Shown here: piece by piece, positions 1 through 9,181 of the stretch
Numbering within the stretch: the stretch's first letter is position 1
How the letters are laid out: each line of letters starts with the position of its first letter
NCBI RefSeq assembly: GCF_001650875.1
Contig: NZ_LXYI01000009.1
Coordinates: 62,001-126,000 of the forward strand
Length of the DNA stretch: 64,000 nucleotides
Reading direction: 5' to 3'
DNA from: Sulfitobacter sp. EhC04
GTDB lineage: Bacteria; Pseudomonadota; Alphaproteobacteria; Rhodobacterales; Rhodobacteraceae
Program-made: the position numbers and the translations under genes
Notes under the pieces: model-generated
The model's database searches: none
The model's input: only the letters and a program-made list of their open reading frames with translations
Told to the model about the DNA's origin: nothing

Positions 1-213
1 ATGGTCGGCACCGTCTATATGCAGGCAGAACCGGGCGCGCCCGCCTTTGTCGCTGTCGGCAAATCCGTGTCAGAGGGCGAAACCCTGCTGATCGTCGAGG
101 CGATGAAAACAATGAACCATATTCCCGCCCCGCGCTCCGGGACTGTCAAACGCATCCTGGTGGGCGACGGCGACGCGGTCGAATTCGGTGCGCCCCTGGT
201 GATCATCGAATAA
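1..213 (+). CDS. accB: Acetyl-CoA carboxylase biotin carboxyl carrier protein, 3' part
   Basis: This is the carboxyl-terminal 70 residues of the biotin carrier subunit of acetyl-CoA carboxylase, which shuttles carboxybiotin to the carboxyltransferase in fatty acid synthesis. The biotinylation motif EAMKTMN is visible, and its lysine carries the biotin. The first ATG of the window corresponds to the internal Met of the conserved PMVGT motif, so the true start lies upstream of the window and the gene is truncated only by the window edge. The stop is 10 bp before accC, so the two are almost certainly one operon, as in most proteobacteria. Confidence 0.95.
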   Translation: MVGTVYMQAEPGAPAFVAVGKSVSEGETLLIVEAMKTMNHIPAPRSGTVKRILVGDGDAVEFGAPLVIIE

Positions 214-223
214 GGCGCTGACA

Positions 224-1576
224 ATGTTTAATAAAATTCTTGTCGCAAACCGGGGTGAAATCGCGCTGCGCGTGATCCGTGCCGCCCGCGAAATGGGCAT
301 CCAGTCCGTTGCGGTGCATTCGACCGCCGACAGCGACGCCATGCATGTGCGGATGGCGGACGAATCCGTCTGCATCGGCCCGCCCTCTTCTGCGCAATCC
401 TATCTGTCGATCCCGTCGATCATCGCCGCCTGCGAGATCACGGGGGCAGAGGCGATCCACCCCGGCTATGGCTTTTTGTCCGAAAACGCAGGATTCGTGC
501 AGGTGATCGAGGATCACGGGCTGACCTTCATCGGCCCCACCGCCGAACATATCCGCGTCATGGGCGACAAGATCACCGCCAAGGAAACCATGCGCAAGCT
601 GGGTGTGCCCTGCGTGCCCGGTTCCGAAGGCGGCGTGGCGACCTTGGAAGAGGCCAAGCGCCTAGGCGAGGAAATCGGCTATCCGGTGATCATCAAGGCC
701 ACCGCAGGTGGTGGCGGCAAGGGCATGAAGGTGGCAGCATCCGCCGCCGAGATGGAACGCGCCTTTCAGACGGCGCGCGCCGAGGGCAAGTCGAACTTCG
801 GCAACGACGAAGTTTATATCGAGAAATACCTCACCACCCCGCGCCACATCGAGATCCAGGTCTTTGGAGACGGCAAGGGGCGCGCGGTGCATCTGGGCGA
901 ACGCGATTGTTCGCTGCAACGCCGCCACCAGAAAGTGTTCGAGGAAGCCCCCGGCCCCGCCATCAGCGAGGAAGAGCGCGCGCGCATCGGCAAGACCTGT
1001 GCCGATGCCATGGCCGATATCAACTATATCGGCGCGGGCACCATCGAATTCCTGTACGAAAACGGCGAATTCTACTTCATCGAGATGAACACCCGCCTGC
1101 AGGTCGAACATCCCGTGACCGAGGGCATCTTTGGTGTCGATCTGGTGCGCGAACAGATTCAGGTCGCCAGCGGGATGCCGATGTCCTTCCAGCAGGAAGA
1201 CCTGAAGATCAACGGCCACGCGATCGAGGTCCGCATCAACGCAGAGAAATTGCCCAACTTCCGTCCCTGTCCGGGCCGGATCACCCAGTACCACGCGCCG
1301 GGCGGCCTGGGGGTGCGGATGGATTCGGCACTTTATGACGGCTATTCAATCCCACCCTATTACGACAGCCTGATTGGCAAGCTGATCGTGCATGGCCGCA
1401 ACCGGCCCGAAGCGCTGGCACGGTTGGGCCGCGCCCTGGGCGAGCTGATCGTGGATGGCGTGGATACAACTGTGCCGCTGTTTCACGCGCTGCTGCGCGA
1501 AGAGGACATCCAGACCGGCAACTACAACATTCACTGGCTCGAACACTGGCTGGAAACCAATCTCGGCGACGGCTGA
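224..1576 (+). CDS. accC: Acetyl-CoA carboxylase, biotin carboxylase subunit
   Basis: The 450-residue protein has the usual length of the ATP-dependent biotin carboxylase that carboxylates the biotin on AccB. Three regions are recognisable. An N-terminal domain begins MFNKILVANRGEIALRV. The ATP-grasp domain has the glycine-rich loop KATAGGGGKGMK near residues 160-170 and the catalytic segment EMNTRLQVEHPVTE near residue 290. A C-terminal domain contains the conserved GHAIEVRINAE segment. It is preceded at 10 bp by accB and followed after 5 bp by aat, which suggests co-transcription. Confidence 0.98.
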   Translation: MFNKILVANRGEIALRVIRAAREMGIQSVAVHSTADSDAMHVRMADESVCIGPPSSAQSYLSIPSIIAACEITGAEAIHPGYGFLSENAGFVQVIEDHGLTFIGPTAEHIRVMGDKITAKETMRKLGVPCVPGSEGGVATLEEAKRLGEEIGYPVIIKATAGGGGKGMKVAASAAEMERAFQTARAEGKSNFGNDEVYIEKYLTTPRHIEIQVFGDGKGRAVHLGERDCSLQRRHQKVFEEAPGPAISEEERARIGKTCADAMADINYIGAGTIEFLYENGEFYFIEMNTRLQVEHPVTEGIFGVDLVREQIQVASGMPMSFQQEDLKINGHAIEVRINAEKLPNFRPCPGRITQYHAPGGLGVRMDSALYDGYSIPPYYDSLIGKLIVHGRNRPEALARLGRALGELIVDGVDTTVPLFHALLREEDIQTGNYNIHWLEHWLETNLGDG

Positions 1577-1581
1577 CGCCG

Positions 1582-2217
1582 ATGACAGACCTGACGCCGG
1601 AACTGGTGCTGCGCGGCTATGGGATCGGCATTTTCCCGATGGCCGAACACCGCGACGACCCGGAAATCTTCTGGGTCGATCCGCGCCGCAGGGGCATCAT
1701 GCCCCTGGAGGGGTTCCACCTTTCGCGGTCCCTTGGCAAGGCGATGCGGCGGACGGGTTTTGACGTGACCATCAACCAGGACTTTGCCGGTGTGGTTGCC
1801 GCCTGCGCAGACCGCACCGACACCTGGATCAATGCAGAAATATCAAGCCTTTACAGCGCGCTGCACGAGATGGGCAATGCGCATTCGCTTGAAATCCGCG
1901 AGGATGGCGTGCTGGTCGGCGGGGTCTATGGCGTGACCCTTGGGGCCGCGTTCTTTGGCGAAAGCATGTTCTCGCGGCGCAGCAATGCGTCGAAAATGGC
2001 ACTGGCCGCATTGGTTGTGCGCTTGCGCGATGCCGGGTTTTCCCTGTTTGACGCGCAGTTCCTGACCGACCACCTCGCCTCCCTCGGCGCGATAGAGATC
2101 ACGCGGGCGCAATACCACCTGAGACTGGAAAAGGCGCTGGCGACCCGTGCGGACTTTGCCGCGCCGCCGGTTCTGCCGCTTCAGGACGTAGTGCAGCGCA
2201 TGACCCAGACGTCATAG
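1582..2217 (+). CDS. aat: Leucyl/phenylalanyl-tRNA--protein transferase
   Basis: The 211-residue protein belongs to the Aat family, which transfers Leu or Phe from aminoacyl-tRNA to proteins with N-terminal Arg or Lys and so marks them for ClpS/ClpAP degradation. Family segments are present: an N-terminal GIFPMAEHRDDPEIFWVDP, then RSLGKAMRR, a central HSLEIREDGVLVGGVYGV, and GESMFSRRSNASKMAL. It starts 5 bp after the accC stop. Its last 37 bp overlap, tail to tail, the DUF2155 gene on the other strand. The accC-aat-DUF2155 order is usual in Rhodobacterales. Confidence 0.95.
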   Translation: MTDLTPELVLRGYGIGIFPMAEHRDDPEIFWVDPRRRGIMPLEGFHLSRSLGKAMRRTGFDVTINQDFAGVVAACADRTDTWINAEISSLYSALHEMGNAHSLEIREDGVLVGGVYGVTLGAAFFGESMFSRRSNASKMALAALVVRLRDAGFSLFDAQFLTDHLASLGAIEITRAQYHLRLEKALATRADFAAPPVLPLQDVVQRMTQTS

Positions 2218-2534
2218 CGCCGATGCTCCAGCGCCGACAACGCCGGGGCCGATGCGATCATCCAGCCGGAAAACACCGTGCCGGTCTTGCCGGTTTCCGA
2301 GATTTCAAGCTCGGCAAAGGCGTCGCCAGCGGGGTTGCCCACAGGATAGCGGCATTCGTTCAGCACGATATCAAGATTGCCCAGCCGCGCCGACTGGCCC
2401 GCGCTCAATTCGATGTCGCTGGTGTGGCCAGAGGTCTTGTCCAGCGCGCGCAGCACGGCACCGGATGCGCTGGACACCTCCTGCGCGGCGGCAGGTACGG
2501 CAAGACATGCAGCAAGAACAAGAAACCTGATCAT
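2181..2534 (-). CDS. DUF2155 domain-containing exported protein
   Basis: This small 117-residue protein of unknown function starts with a clear Sec signal peptide (MIRFLVLAACLAVPAAAQ). The ATG at 2534 is chosen because the signal peptide begins there; an upstream extension is out of frame with any recognisable domain. The mature part contains the segment LGNLDIVLNECRYP and the segment VFSGWMIASAPALSALEHRRYDVWVMRC, both typical of DUF2155. Two cysteines, one in each segment, could form a disulfide in the periplasm. It overlaps the 3' end of aat in convergent orientation and lies 26 bp downstream of the NDUFA12-like gene. Confidence 0.85.
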   Translation of the reverse strand: MIRFLVLAACLAVPAAAQEVSSASGAVLRALDKTSGHTSDIELSAGQSARLGNLDIVLNECRYPVGNPAGDAFAELEISETGKTGTVFSGWMIASAPALSALEHRRYDVWVMRCTTS

Positions 2535-2560
2535 GTTGACCACTGTTGGACGCGCCGGGT

Positions 2561-2944
2561 TCACTCCGGGCTCCAGGCCTCGTAATCGGACCGGTCCTTT
2601 GGATGCGGCTGCCGGATCGAGCCCGCAGGCGCATAAGCCAGCGCGGTGCCGGTCAGGTTCTCGATATGGGGTTTTTCCCAGGCCTTGTGCACCAGCGGCT
2701 TGTCGCTGGGCGGCTCGTCCCAGGTGCGGTGCAGCCAGCCATGCCAATCGGGGCTGACGCGAGAGGCTTCCATGTCGCCGTTGAAGATCACCCAGCGTTT
2801 GGAATCGTCCGCATTGCGGTAATAGATGTTGCCCTGATCATCCTCACCCACGCGGGTGCCCTTGCGCCAGGTGAAGAACTGGGTGTTCAGGGTCTGCCCG
2901 TCCCACCATGTCAGCGCCCGGAATATCGTGTTGAGAATGCCCAT
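2561..2944 (-). CDS. NDUFA12-family NADH:ubiquinone oxidoreductase accessory subunit
   Basis: The 127-residue product matches the NDUFA12 (B17.2) family, an accessory subunit of complex I shared by mitochondria and alphaproteobacteria. Characteristic segments are WWDGQTLNTQFFTWRKG, VGEDDQGNIYYR, RRWVIFNG-like (here KRWVIFNGDMEASRV) and PDWHGWLH. The ATG at 2944 is used because the family begins with a short MGILNTIFR-type helix and the region upstream is intergenic. It probably shares a transcript with the DUF2155 gene. The presence of this subunit supports an alphaproteobacterial origin. Confidence 0.9.
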   Translation of the reverse strand: MGILNTIFRALTWWDGQTLNTQFFTWRKGTRVGEDDQGNIYYRNADDSKRWVIFNGDMEASRVSPDWHGWLHRTWDEPPSDKPLVHKAWEKPHIENLTGTALAYAPAGSIRQPHPKDRSDYEAWSPE

Positions 2945-3108
2945 GAAACTCTCCGCTCTTGTTGGCGTTGTTATGCACCATCGGTGCCGCAGGGTCCAGC
3001 GGGTGTTGCAGCAAAGACTCCCCTCCTGCGCGACATGTGGCCCTGCCCCGCATCGCGTATTGGCCTGAATGGCGATGCTCCATATTGTTTCCAAAACGGA
3101 GACATCCC

Positions 3109-4875
3109 ATGGCAGCCAAGACCAAGACCCCCAAGCATGTCGCTGAATGTCACGGCGTCAAGGTGCCCGACAGCCCGATGATGACCCCTGAACGGGCCGA
3201 GCGGATCAATGCCGCACGCTATGAGGGCCAGGAGATCGCCGGCGCGCTTGAGGTCATCCGCCCCGGCGACCGGGTTCTGGAACTGGGTGCCGGCATCGGG
3301 CTGGTGGGCGCAATTGCCGCCTCGAACGGCAAGCCCGAAAAGGTCCTGTCGTTCGAGGCAAACCCAGGCCTGATCCAGCATATCAACACGCTGTACCGGC
3401 TGAACGACCTGCAAGACCAGATTGAGGTGCGCAACGAGGTGCTGATCAGCGCGCCGAACCCGCCGGAAACCATGGCATTTCACATCCGCAATTCCTACCT
3501 TGGCTCTTCGCTGATCGACACCGACAAACGCGCGACTACACGGGTCGAGGTGCCGACCGCCCGCTATGACGAGGTGCGCCGCGACTTTGCCCCGACGGTC
3601 CTGCTTATGGACATCGAAGGGGGCGAGCTGGATTTCCTACGCCATGCCTCGCTTGAAGGCATCCGCGCCATCGTGCTCGAATTCCACCCCGCCGCCTATG
3701 GCAAGGAGGGGATGCGCGAGTGCAAATCCATTCTGGAACGCGCGGGCTTTGCCAAGGTACCGGAGCATTGCACCCGTCAGGTCTGGACCTGCACCTTTGA
3801 TGCCAGCCTGCGCCCGCCGGTGCCGGATGCGGGATGGTCCTGCGATCAGCAGACACTTGAAGAGGCCATCGTCGTCCCACCGGCCGACAGCGGCTTTGTC
3901 CAGCCGGTGGGAGTATTGGAACGCAACGGCACCTATCACGGCAGCGGGGCGCTGTGGCGCAACGGGCGCGCCCTGACGGTGGCACCGCCGATGCCGGAGG
4001 GGGATCTACCCCTGCGCAAGGGCACATGGCTGTGGGGGGGCGTGCTTTGGGCGCATTTCGGCCATTTCCTGGTGGAAAGCACCGCGCGGCTGTGGGCGCT
4101 GGAGACCCTGAAGACCGATATCGACGGCATTCTGTTTGTGCCCAAGCGGCCAAAGACCGGCGAAGAGGTTCAGACCTTTCAGAAGGATTTCATTGAACTG
4201 ATGGGCACGGATGTGCCGGTGGTCAGTGTGACCGCACCGACGCGGGTTGAACGGCTGATCGTGCCGGGTCAGGGCTTTGGACTTGGCACCATGATCACCG
4301 GCACCCAGAAGTTCCGCGATGCAATTGCCGCGCGGTTTGGCCGCGACGTGGCGGCCGAGGGGCCGGAAAAGCTTTATATCAGCCGCAGTGGCCTGCCCTC
4401 GGGCCGGGGCAATCTGGTGGGCGAAACCGAGTTGGAGGCGAAGCTTTCCGCCGAAGGCTACACCATCTATCATCCCGAAAAGCATGATCTGCGCAGCCAG
4501 ATCGCCACCTACAAGGCGGCCCGCCAGATCATTGCCGCCGAAGGGTCTGCCTTGCATCTGCTGGCGATGGTGGCCGATCCGGCGGCACAGGTGGCCATTG
4601 TCGTGCGCCGCCCCTCCGGTGCGACGCGCAACCTTGAACAGCACCTCATGTCCTTTGCCGGGATCACCCCGCTGACCATCATCCAACTGGCCAGATCGTG
4701 GAAACCCATGGGGGCGGCCAAACCCCGCCTGTGGATGGGTGAGCTGGACATGCCCGCCCTGCAATCCGCATTGGCGGAGGGCGGGTTTATCGCTGCCAAA
4801 TCAGGCACTTGGGCGCCCCTGGACCCGAAAGAGGTGCAGAAACGTCTTGGTGGCCAGTTCGAGGAAGTGGCCTAG
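3109..4875 (+). CDS. FkbM-type methyltransferase fused to GT61-family glycosyltransferase
   Basis: The 588-residue protein joins two enzyme domains. Residues about 30-230 form an FkbM-type SAM-dependent methyltransferase: the SAM loop VLELGAGIGLVGAI, then FEANPGLIQHI, and VLLMDIEGGELDFL near residue 170. Residues about 290-560 look like a GT61 (DUF563) glycosyltransferase, with GVLWAHFGHFLVESTARLWAL, EKLYISRSGLPSGRG and AEGSALHLLAMV. The ATG at 3109 is chosen because a GGAG ribosome-binding site precedes it and the methyltransferase begins soon after. The likely role is decoration of a surface glycan, but the acceptor cannot be read from sequence. It overlaps the RidA gene tail to tail by 4 bp. 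Confidence 0.85.
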   Translation: MAAKTKTPKHVAECHGVKVPDSPMMTPERAERINAARYEGQEIAGALEVIRPGDRVLELGAGIGLVGAIAASNGKPEKVLSFEANPGLIQHINTLYRLNDLQDQIEVRNEVLISAPNPPETMAFHIRNSYLGSSLIDTDKRATTRVEVPTARYDEVRRDFAPTVLLMDIEGGELDFLRHASLEGIRAIVLEFHPAAYGKEGMRECKSILERAGFAKVPEHCTRQVWTCTFDASLRPPVPDAGWSCDQQTLEEAIVVPPADSGFVQPVGVLERNGTYHGSGALWRNGRALTVAPPMPEGDLPLRKGTWLWGGVLWAHFGHFLVESTARLWALETLKTDIDGILFVPKRPKTGEEVQTFQKDFIELMGTDVPVVSVTAPTRVERLIVPGQGFGLGTMITGTQKFRDAIAARFGRDVAAEGPEKLYISRSGLPSGRGNLVGETELEAKLSAEGYTIYHPEKHDLRSQIATYKAARQIIAAEGSALHLLAMVADPAAQVAIVVRRPSGATRNLEQHLMSFAGITPLTIIQLARSWKPMGAAKPRLWMGELDMPALQSALAEGGFIAAKSGTWAPLDPKEVQKRLGGQFEEVA

Positions 4876-5228
4876 GCTTTGGCCAGCGCCGTCACCTCGA
4901 TCTCGATCCGGTATTTCGGGTCGATCAACCCGCATTCGATCATCGTTGCCGCCGGTGGGTGCGCGCCGAAGGTGGCCTGCAACACCGGCCAGCAGGGTTC
5001 GAACTCTGCCCGGTCGGGCAGCATGTAGGTGACCCGCACAACATCGGCAAAGCCGACACCCGCCTCGGTCAGGGCCTGCCCGATGATGGCAAGCGCAGAG
5101 CGGCATTGTTCGACCACATCGTCGCCCTGCCCCACGGTCCCTGCCACATGCACGAAACCGCCCGCGACCACCGCGCGGCAATAGCCGATCGTCGGCTCGA
5201 ACGCGCCGCCCGAGAATATCCGTTGCAT
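4872..5228 (-). CDS. RidA family protein (YjgF/YER057c/UK114)
   Basis: The 118-residue protein belongs to the RidA family of small trimeric enzymes. True RidA hydrolyses reactive enamine/imine intermediates such as 2-aminoacrylate, while other subfamilies have pathway-specific roles. Conserved elements are GFVHVAGTVGQG, a central VVEQCRSALAIIGQALTEAG and the C-terminal RIEIEVTAL. The product ends shortly after that segment. Its 3' end overlaps the methyltransferase-glycosyltransferase gene by 4 bp in convergent orientation. RidA homologues often occur in 2-aminobenzoate pathways, but this one lies 7 kb from the anthraniloyl-CoA operon, so a link is only a possibility. Confidence 0.9.
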   Translation of the reverse strand: MQRIFSGGAFEPTIGYCRAVVAGGFVHVAGTVGQGDDVVEQCRSALAIIGQALTEAGVGFADVVRVTYMLPDRAEFEPCWPVLQATFGAHPPAATMIECGLIDPKYRIEIEVTALAKA

Positions 5229-5298
5229 CCTGTCACTGCTCCTGTCTTGTGATCTGTTTCATGGCATCAGCCGCCCGTATCATCGGGGGCTATAGCGC

Positions 5299-5331
5299 TT
5301 CGCGTTAAACCCTTATCAAGATAAACGCGAA
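5299..5331. promoter_or_regulatory. Inverted repeat upstream of the RidA gene
   Basis: TTCGCGTT at 5299-5306 is repeated in inverted orientation as AACGCGAA at 5324-5331, with a 17-bp AT-rich spacer containing CTTATCAAGATA. The site lies about 70 bp upstream of the RidA start, between it and the clpX terminator. It could be a promoter/operator region, but no regulator can be assigned. Confidence 0.3.
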
Positions 5332-5356
5332 ACGCCGTGATCCCGGTTGTCGTAAT

Positions 5357-5385
5357 GAAAAAGGGCGCGCCACCCGGCACGCCCT
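5357..5385 (-). terminator. Rho-independent terminator of clpX
   Basis: Read on the minus strand, AGGGCGTGCC and GGCGCGCCCT form a 10-bp stem (one G-U pair) with a GGGT loop, followed directly by a TTTTT run. It lies about 40 bp after the clpX stop codon. Confidence 0.8.
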
Positions 5386-5422
5386 GTCTCATATCTTATC
5401 ATACTGTGGCGCACCGCATGGG

Positions 5423-6688
5423 TCACCCGGCGGTGGCCGATTCCTTTTCGGCATCGCTGTGGATCATCAGCGGGGCTGCGTCGGACATCACAGCCTCTTC
5501 GTTGACAACCACCTCATTGACTGAATCCAGCCCCGGCAGTTCGAACATCGTGTCCAGCAGAATGTCCTCAAGGATGGAGCGCAGGCCCCGCGCGCCGGTT
5601 TTCCGTTCGATGGCGCGTTTGGCAATCGCCTGCAACGCATCATCGGTAAAGGTCAACTCGGTGTCTTCCAGTTCGAACAGGCGCTGGTATTGCTTGACCA
5701 GCGCGTTCTTGGGCTGGGTCAGGATGGTGACAAGCGCGTCCTCGTCCAGATCCTCAAGCGTTGCCAGAACCGGCAGACGACCTACAAACTCCGGGATCAA
5801 CCCGAATTTCAGCAGGTCCTCAGGCTCAAGATCGGTGAAAATCTCGCCAATGCCGCGGGCATCCTTGTCGCGCACGTCGGCGCCAAAGCCCATGGCAGAC
5901 CCTTTGCCGCGTGCCGCGATGATCCGGTCAAGACCCGCAAAGGCCCCGCCGCAGATAAACAGGATGTTTGTGGTGTCCACTTGCAGGAATTCCTGCTGCG
6001 GATGCTTGCGCCCGCCCTGCGGCGGCACGGAGGCAACCGTGCCTTCCATCAGCTTCAGCAGCGCCTGCTGCACGCCCTCGCCCGACACGTCGCGGGTGAT
6101 CGAGGGGTTTTCGGATTTGCGCGTGATCTTGTCGACCTCGTCGATATAGACAATGCCGCGCTGCGCCCGCTCCACGTTGTATTCAGAAGACTGAAGCAGC
6201 TTGAGAATGATGTTTTCCACATCTTCGCCCACGTAACCGGCTTCGGTCAGGGTGGTTGCATCGGCCATGGTGAAGGGCACGTCGAGAATCCGCGCCAGCG
6301 TTTGTGCCAGCAGCGTCTTGCCGCAGCCGGTCGGGCCGATCAGCAGGATGTTGGATTTCGCCAGTTCGATGTCACCGCCCTTCTGGGCGTGGTTCAAACG
6401 TTTGTAGTGGTTGTGGACCGCGACAGAGAGCACCTTTTTCGCGTTCTGCTGGCCGATCACGTAGTCGTCCAGCACGTCGCAAATGTCCTTGGGCGTCGGC
6501 ACACCATCGGTTGCCTTCAGCCCGCTCGCCTTGGTCTCTTCACGGATGATGTCCATGCAAAGCTCAACGCATTCATCACAAATGAACACAGTGGGGCCTG
6601 CAATCAGCTTGCGCACCTCATGCTGGCTTTTACCGCAAAAGCTGCAATATAGGGTGTTCTTGCTGTCACCGCCGGAATTATTCGCCAT
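5423..6688 (-). CDS. clpX: ATP-dependent Clp protease ATP-binding subunit ClpX
   Basis: This 421-residue AAA+ unfoldase feeds substrates to ClpP. The N-terminal zinc-binding domain has [11 protein letters not shown] and, 20 residues later, CDECVELC. The AAA+ module shows the Walker A loop [12 protein letters not shown], the Walker B segment IVYIDEVDK, and the pore loop region with [10 protein letters not shown]. The C-terminal domain has the arginine-containing [11 protein letters not shown] sensor segment. Length and order are standard. It lies 132 bp downstream of clpP on the same strand, the usual clpP-clpX arrangement, and is followed by a terminator. Confidence 0.98.
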   Translation of the reverse strand: MANNSGGDSKNTLYCSFCGKSQHEVRKLIAGPTVFICDECVELCMDIIREETKASGLKATDGVPTPKDICDVLDDYVIGQQNAKKVLSVAVHNHYKRLNHAQKGGDIELAKSNILLIGPTGCGKTLLAQTLARILDVPFTMADATTLTEAGYVGEDVENIILKLLQSSEYNVERAQRGIVYIDEVDKITRKSENPSITRDVSGEGVQQALLKLMEGTVASVPPQGGRKHPQQEFLQVDTTNILFICGGAFAGLDRIIAARGKGSAMGFGADVRDKDARGIGEIFTDLEPEDLLKFGLIPEFVGRLPVLATLEDLDEDALVTILTQPKNALVKQYQRLFELEDTELTFTDDALQAIAKRAIERKTGARGLRSILEDILLDTMFELPGLDSVNEVVVNEEAVMSDAAPLMIHSDAEKESATAG

Positions 6689-6820
6689 GTCAGGCCTTTC
6701 AGGTCTGCTTTTTCGCTCAATCGACGCGCAAGCGCGCCACTCTTCTTCCCAACCCTAGGCCACGCCCCCCCCAGCCACAATCGCAAAATCGTCACAGTCG
6801 CGAGGGGGTGAGACCCTGTG

Positions 6821-7465
6821 TTATTTTTTCTTCGCCGCGTCGGGGTCATCCGCCTTGCCGCGGCTTTCGACGATCTCGTCGATATGGCCCCAGTCCTTGG
6901 CTTCTTCGGGGGTCATCCACAGGTCGCGGTCCAGCGCCTTCTGGACAGCCTTCATCGTCTGGCCGGAGTGTTTGACATAGAGCTCGTACATCCGTTCGCG
7001 GGTGCGTTCGATGTGACGCGCGGAAATCAGGATGTCTTCCGCCTTGCCCTGCGAGCCGCCGGAGGGTTGGTGGATCATCACTTCGCCATTGGGCAGCGAG
7101 AACCGCATCCCCTTTTCGCCGCCGATCGCGATGACCGACCCCATGGAGGCCGCCATGCCGCAGATCAGCGTCGAGACCTTGGGCTTGATGTATTGCATGG
7201 TGTCATAGATCGACAGGCCGGCCGTCACCTCGCCACCGGGCGAGTTGATGTACATGCTGATTTCCTTCGACGGGTTTTCCGCCTCAAGATGCAGCAGTTG
7301 CGCCACGATAAGGTGGCTCATCCCGCTGTGAATCGGACCGTTCACAAAGATGATCCGCTCCTTCAGCAGGCGCGAGAAGATGTCATAGGCGCGTTCGCCC
7401 CGGCTGGTCTGCTCAACCACCATCGGGACCAGCGTGTTCATGTAGGTGTCATATGGATCGTTCAT
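6821..7465 (-). CDS. clpP: ATP-dependent Clp protease proteolytic subunit ClpP
   Basis: This is the serine protease subunit of ClpXP, 214 residues from the chosen start. The catalytic serine lies in GMAASMGSV, the histidine in VMIHQPSGG and the aspartate in LDRDLWM. The gate segment [19 protein letters not shown] is conserved. The ATG at 7465 is chosen because family proteins begin with [19 protein letters not shown]-like residues; an in-frame ATG 11 codons upstream adds unconserved residues. It is followed by clpX, 132 bp away. The sequence around the catalytic serine ([19 protein letters not shown]) is a common alphaproteobacterial form. Confidence 0.97.
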   Translation of the reverse strand: MNDPYDTYMNTLVPMVVEQTSRGERAYDIFSRLLKERIIFVNGPIHSGMSHLIVAQLLHLEAENPSKEISMYINSPGGEVTAGLSIYDTMQYIKPKVSTLICGMAASMGSVIAIGGEKGMRFSLPNGEVMIHQPSGGSQGKAEDILISARHIERTRERMYELYVKHSGQTMKAVQKALDRDLWMTPEEAKDWGHIDEIVESRGKADDPDAAKKK

Positions 7466-7684
7466 CGCTCTGCCTGTCGTTCTCGTTCGCTGGACCATAC
7501 CCGCAAACTCTTACCCAGAGATTAGTCGCGCCGCAGAGGGGGTTCAAGGGGGGCCGGGCCGCCTTGGCCCGTCAGCGGGGCGATCTATCTGACGCGGTTG
7601 GCAAAAAGCTTCGAATTGCCGCTTCCGGCGGCAGTATAATCTGGCCCGGCGAAAACGCCGATCGGGGATCCGGCAAAGGCGGGT

Positions 7685-9181
7685 TCAGCCCTGCACCGTG
7701 ACCGGTGCCGGTGTGGCCGTCACCTGCCCGCGCCGCGTGATATATCGCGCCAGCACCTGCGCCAATGGCGCGCCGTCGCGCCCCTGTAACAATGCGACCG
7801 TGACCTCCTCCACCGGGTCCAGCCGCCGCCCCGTCGCGCGCAGGGTCAGGTCTGAAATGCGCGTGCCTTCCGCCGCCCCCGGCGCGATGGCAAAGGACAG
7901 TCCCGCCGCCCGCATCATCCTTGTGTCCTGCCGCGCGAAAGGGTCTTCGGCAAAGGCGGCATGTGCCGCCGCTTCCAGCAGGACCGCAATGGCAGCCCCC
8001 GTCAGGCCGCGTTTGGCCACATGCCGGTCGCCGGACACCTGCGCCAGATGGCGCGACAGAATCGGCTGTCCGGGCAAAATCGTTTCCGCCGCTCTCAAAG
8101 GCGGGACCAGCGCCACATCGGCCCCCGTCTCCGCCAGCATCGCATCCCCGATCAGCGCCTTCCAGGTGCCGCTGAAACTGTCGCGATGATGCAGCATGTC
8201 CGCCGCGGTTCCGACCGGCGTGTCGTCCCCCGCGCCCACCACCTGTAACGCTGCGGCATCCGGCCTGATCAACCGGCTGAAAATCGGGATCAGCCCCTGG
8301 CGCAGGTCGGCCATCTGCCCATTCTTCACCGCAATATCGACGCGGGTCACAAAGCGGCCCTGCGCCCCGGAGGCGACGATATGCGTGCCGCCCACCACCT
8401 CGGGCTCGGGCAAGGCATGGCCGGAGCGCCCTGAAAAGATCACATCGACCCCCTCCAGCCCCGAGGCCAGGGCGCGGTCCGCCTCGAACCCCATTTGCGA
8501 CAGCAAGACAACAACCTGCGCCCCGGCGGCACGGCGCGCGGCAATGGTCTGTTGCAGCGCCGCCAACGAAAATCCGGTATCGGGCCGGTGCGGATCGGCC
8601 AGGCCGATCACGGCAACCTGTGCCCCGCCCGGTGTGAAAGTCGCATGATCCGGCTGATCTGCGGCATTGGCGGCCAGCGCGCCGGGGGATGGCTGCGGCA
8701 CCGCCCGGTCAAAGGTTTCCGCTTCCGGTTTCAGCAGATGCCCCGCCAGCGCTGTGCCGCTGCCGCCCCCGTCCAGAACGATGGTGCCGGGGCGCGCGCT
8801 GCGGATCGCGCCGATCACCGTGGCCATCTGCGCCAGCCCGCCCATCGGCCCATAGACCGCGCCAAGTGCATCAAAACCTTCGGCGGTCATCGCGGCATCC
8901 ATCGGGGTGCGCCCGCCAATCCCATATCGGATGCGCATCGCCTCCCCGGTCAGGTTCGGCACCCGGTCAGGGCCATAGCGCACCGCCGCCGGGCGCAGAT
9001 GATGCGGCAGGACCATCCCGCGCAGATCGCTGAAATGCAGCAGGGTGATGTCTCCCAACGGGTAGAAATCGAGCAGCGCCGCCTGATCATAGCGGTCCTG
9101 TGCCACGGCCCGCCGCGCGGACAGCGCAAACCCGACACCGGCAGCAATCGTCTGCCCCAGGACCTCGCGACGCGTCGGCAT
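7685..9181 (-). CDS. SoxB-like 5'-nucleotidase/metallophosphatase-fold protein, metal site degenerate
   Basis: The 498-residue exported protein begins with a twin-arginine signal (TRREVLGQTIAAGVGFALSARRAVAQ). From residue 35 it aligns by eye with SoxB, the thiosulfate-oxidising dimanganese hydrolase: PLGDITLLHFSDLRG, VYGPMGGLAQMATVIGAIR, VVVLLSQMGFEADRALASGLEGVDVI, and IPIFSRLI are in SoxB order. The metal ligands are missing. SoxB's D-x-H is DLR here, GGD is GGG, the LLSHNG histidine is Gln, and the GGHTHD segment is SGRSGH. It is therefore probably a non-catalytic relative. No other sox genes are present. It is divergent from phoX across 199 bp. Confidence 0.75.
   Translation of the reverse strand: MPTRREVLGQTIAAGVGFALSARRAVAQDRYDQAALLDFYPLGDITLLHFSDLRGMVLPHHLRPAAVRYGPDRVPNLTGEAMRIRYGIGGRTPMDAAMTAEGFDALGAVYGPMGGLAQMATVIGAIRSARPGTIVLDGGGSGTALAGHLLKPEAETFDRAVPQPSPGALAANAADQPDHATFTPGGAQVAVIGLADPHRPDTGFSLAALQQTIAARRAAGAQVVVLLSQMGFEADRALASGLEGVDVIFSGRSGHALPEPEVVGGTHIVASGAQGRFVTRVDIAVKNGQMADLRQGLIPIFSRLIRPDAAALQVVGAGDDTPVGTAADMLHHRDSFSGTWKALIGDAMLAETGADVALVPPLRAAETILPGQPILSRHLAQVSGDRHVAKRGLTGAAIAVLLEAAAHAAFAEDPFARQDTRMMRAAGLSFAIAPGAAEGTRISDLTLRATGRRLDPVEEVTVALLQGRDGAPLAQVLARYITRRGQVTATPAPVTVQG

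Noticed and set aside
6789-6835. Hairpin GGGT-GA-GACCC with a downstream T run at the clpP 3' end
   Set aside because: The T run is on the plus strand, but the adjacent genes are on the minus strand, and the stem is weak.
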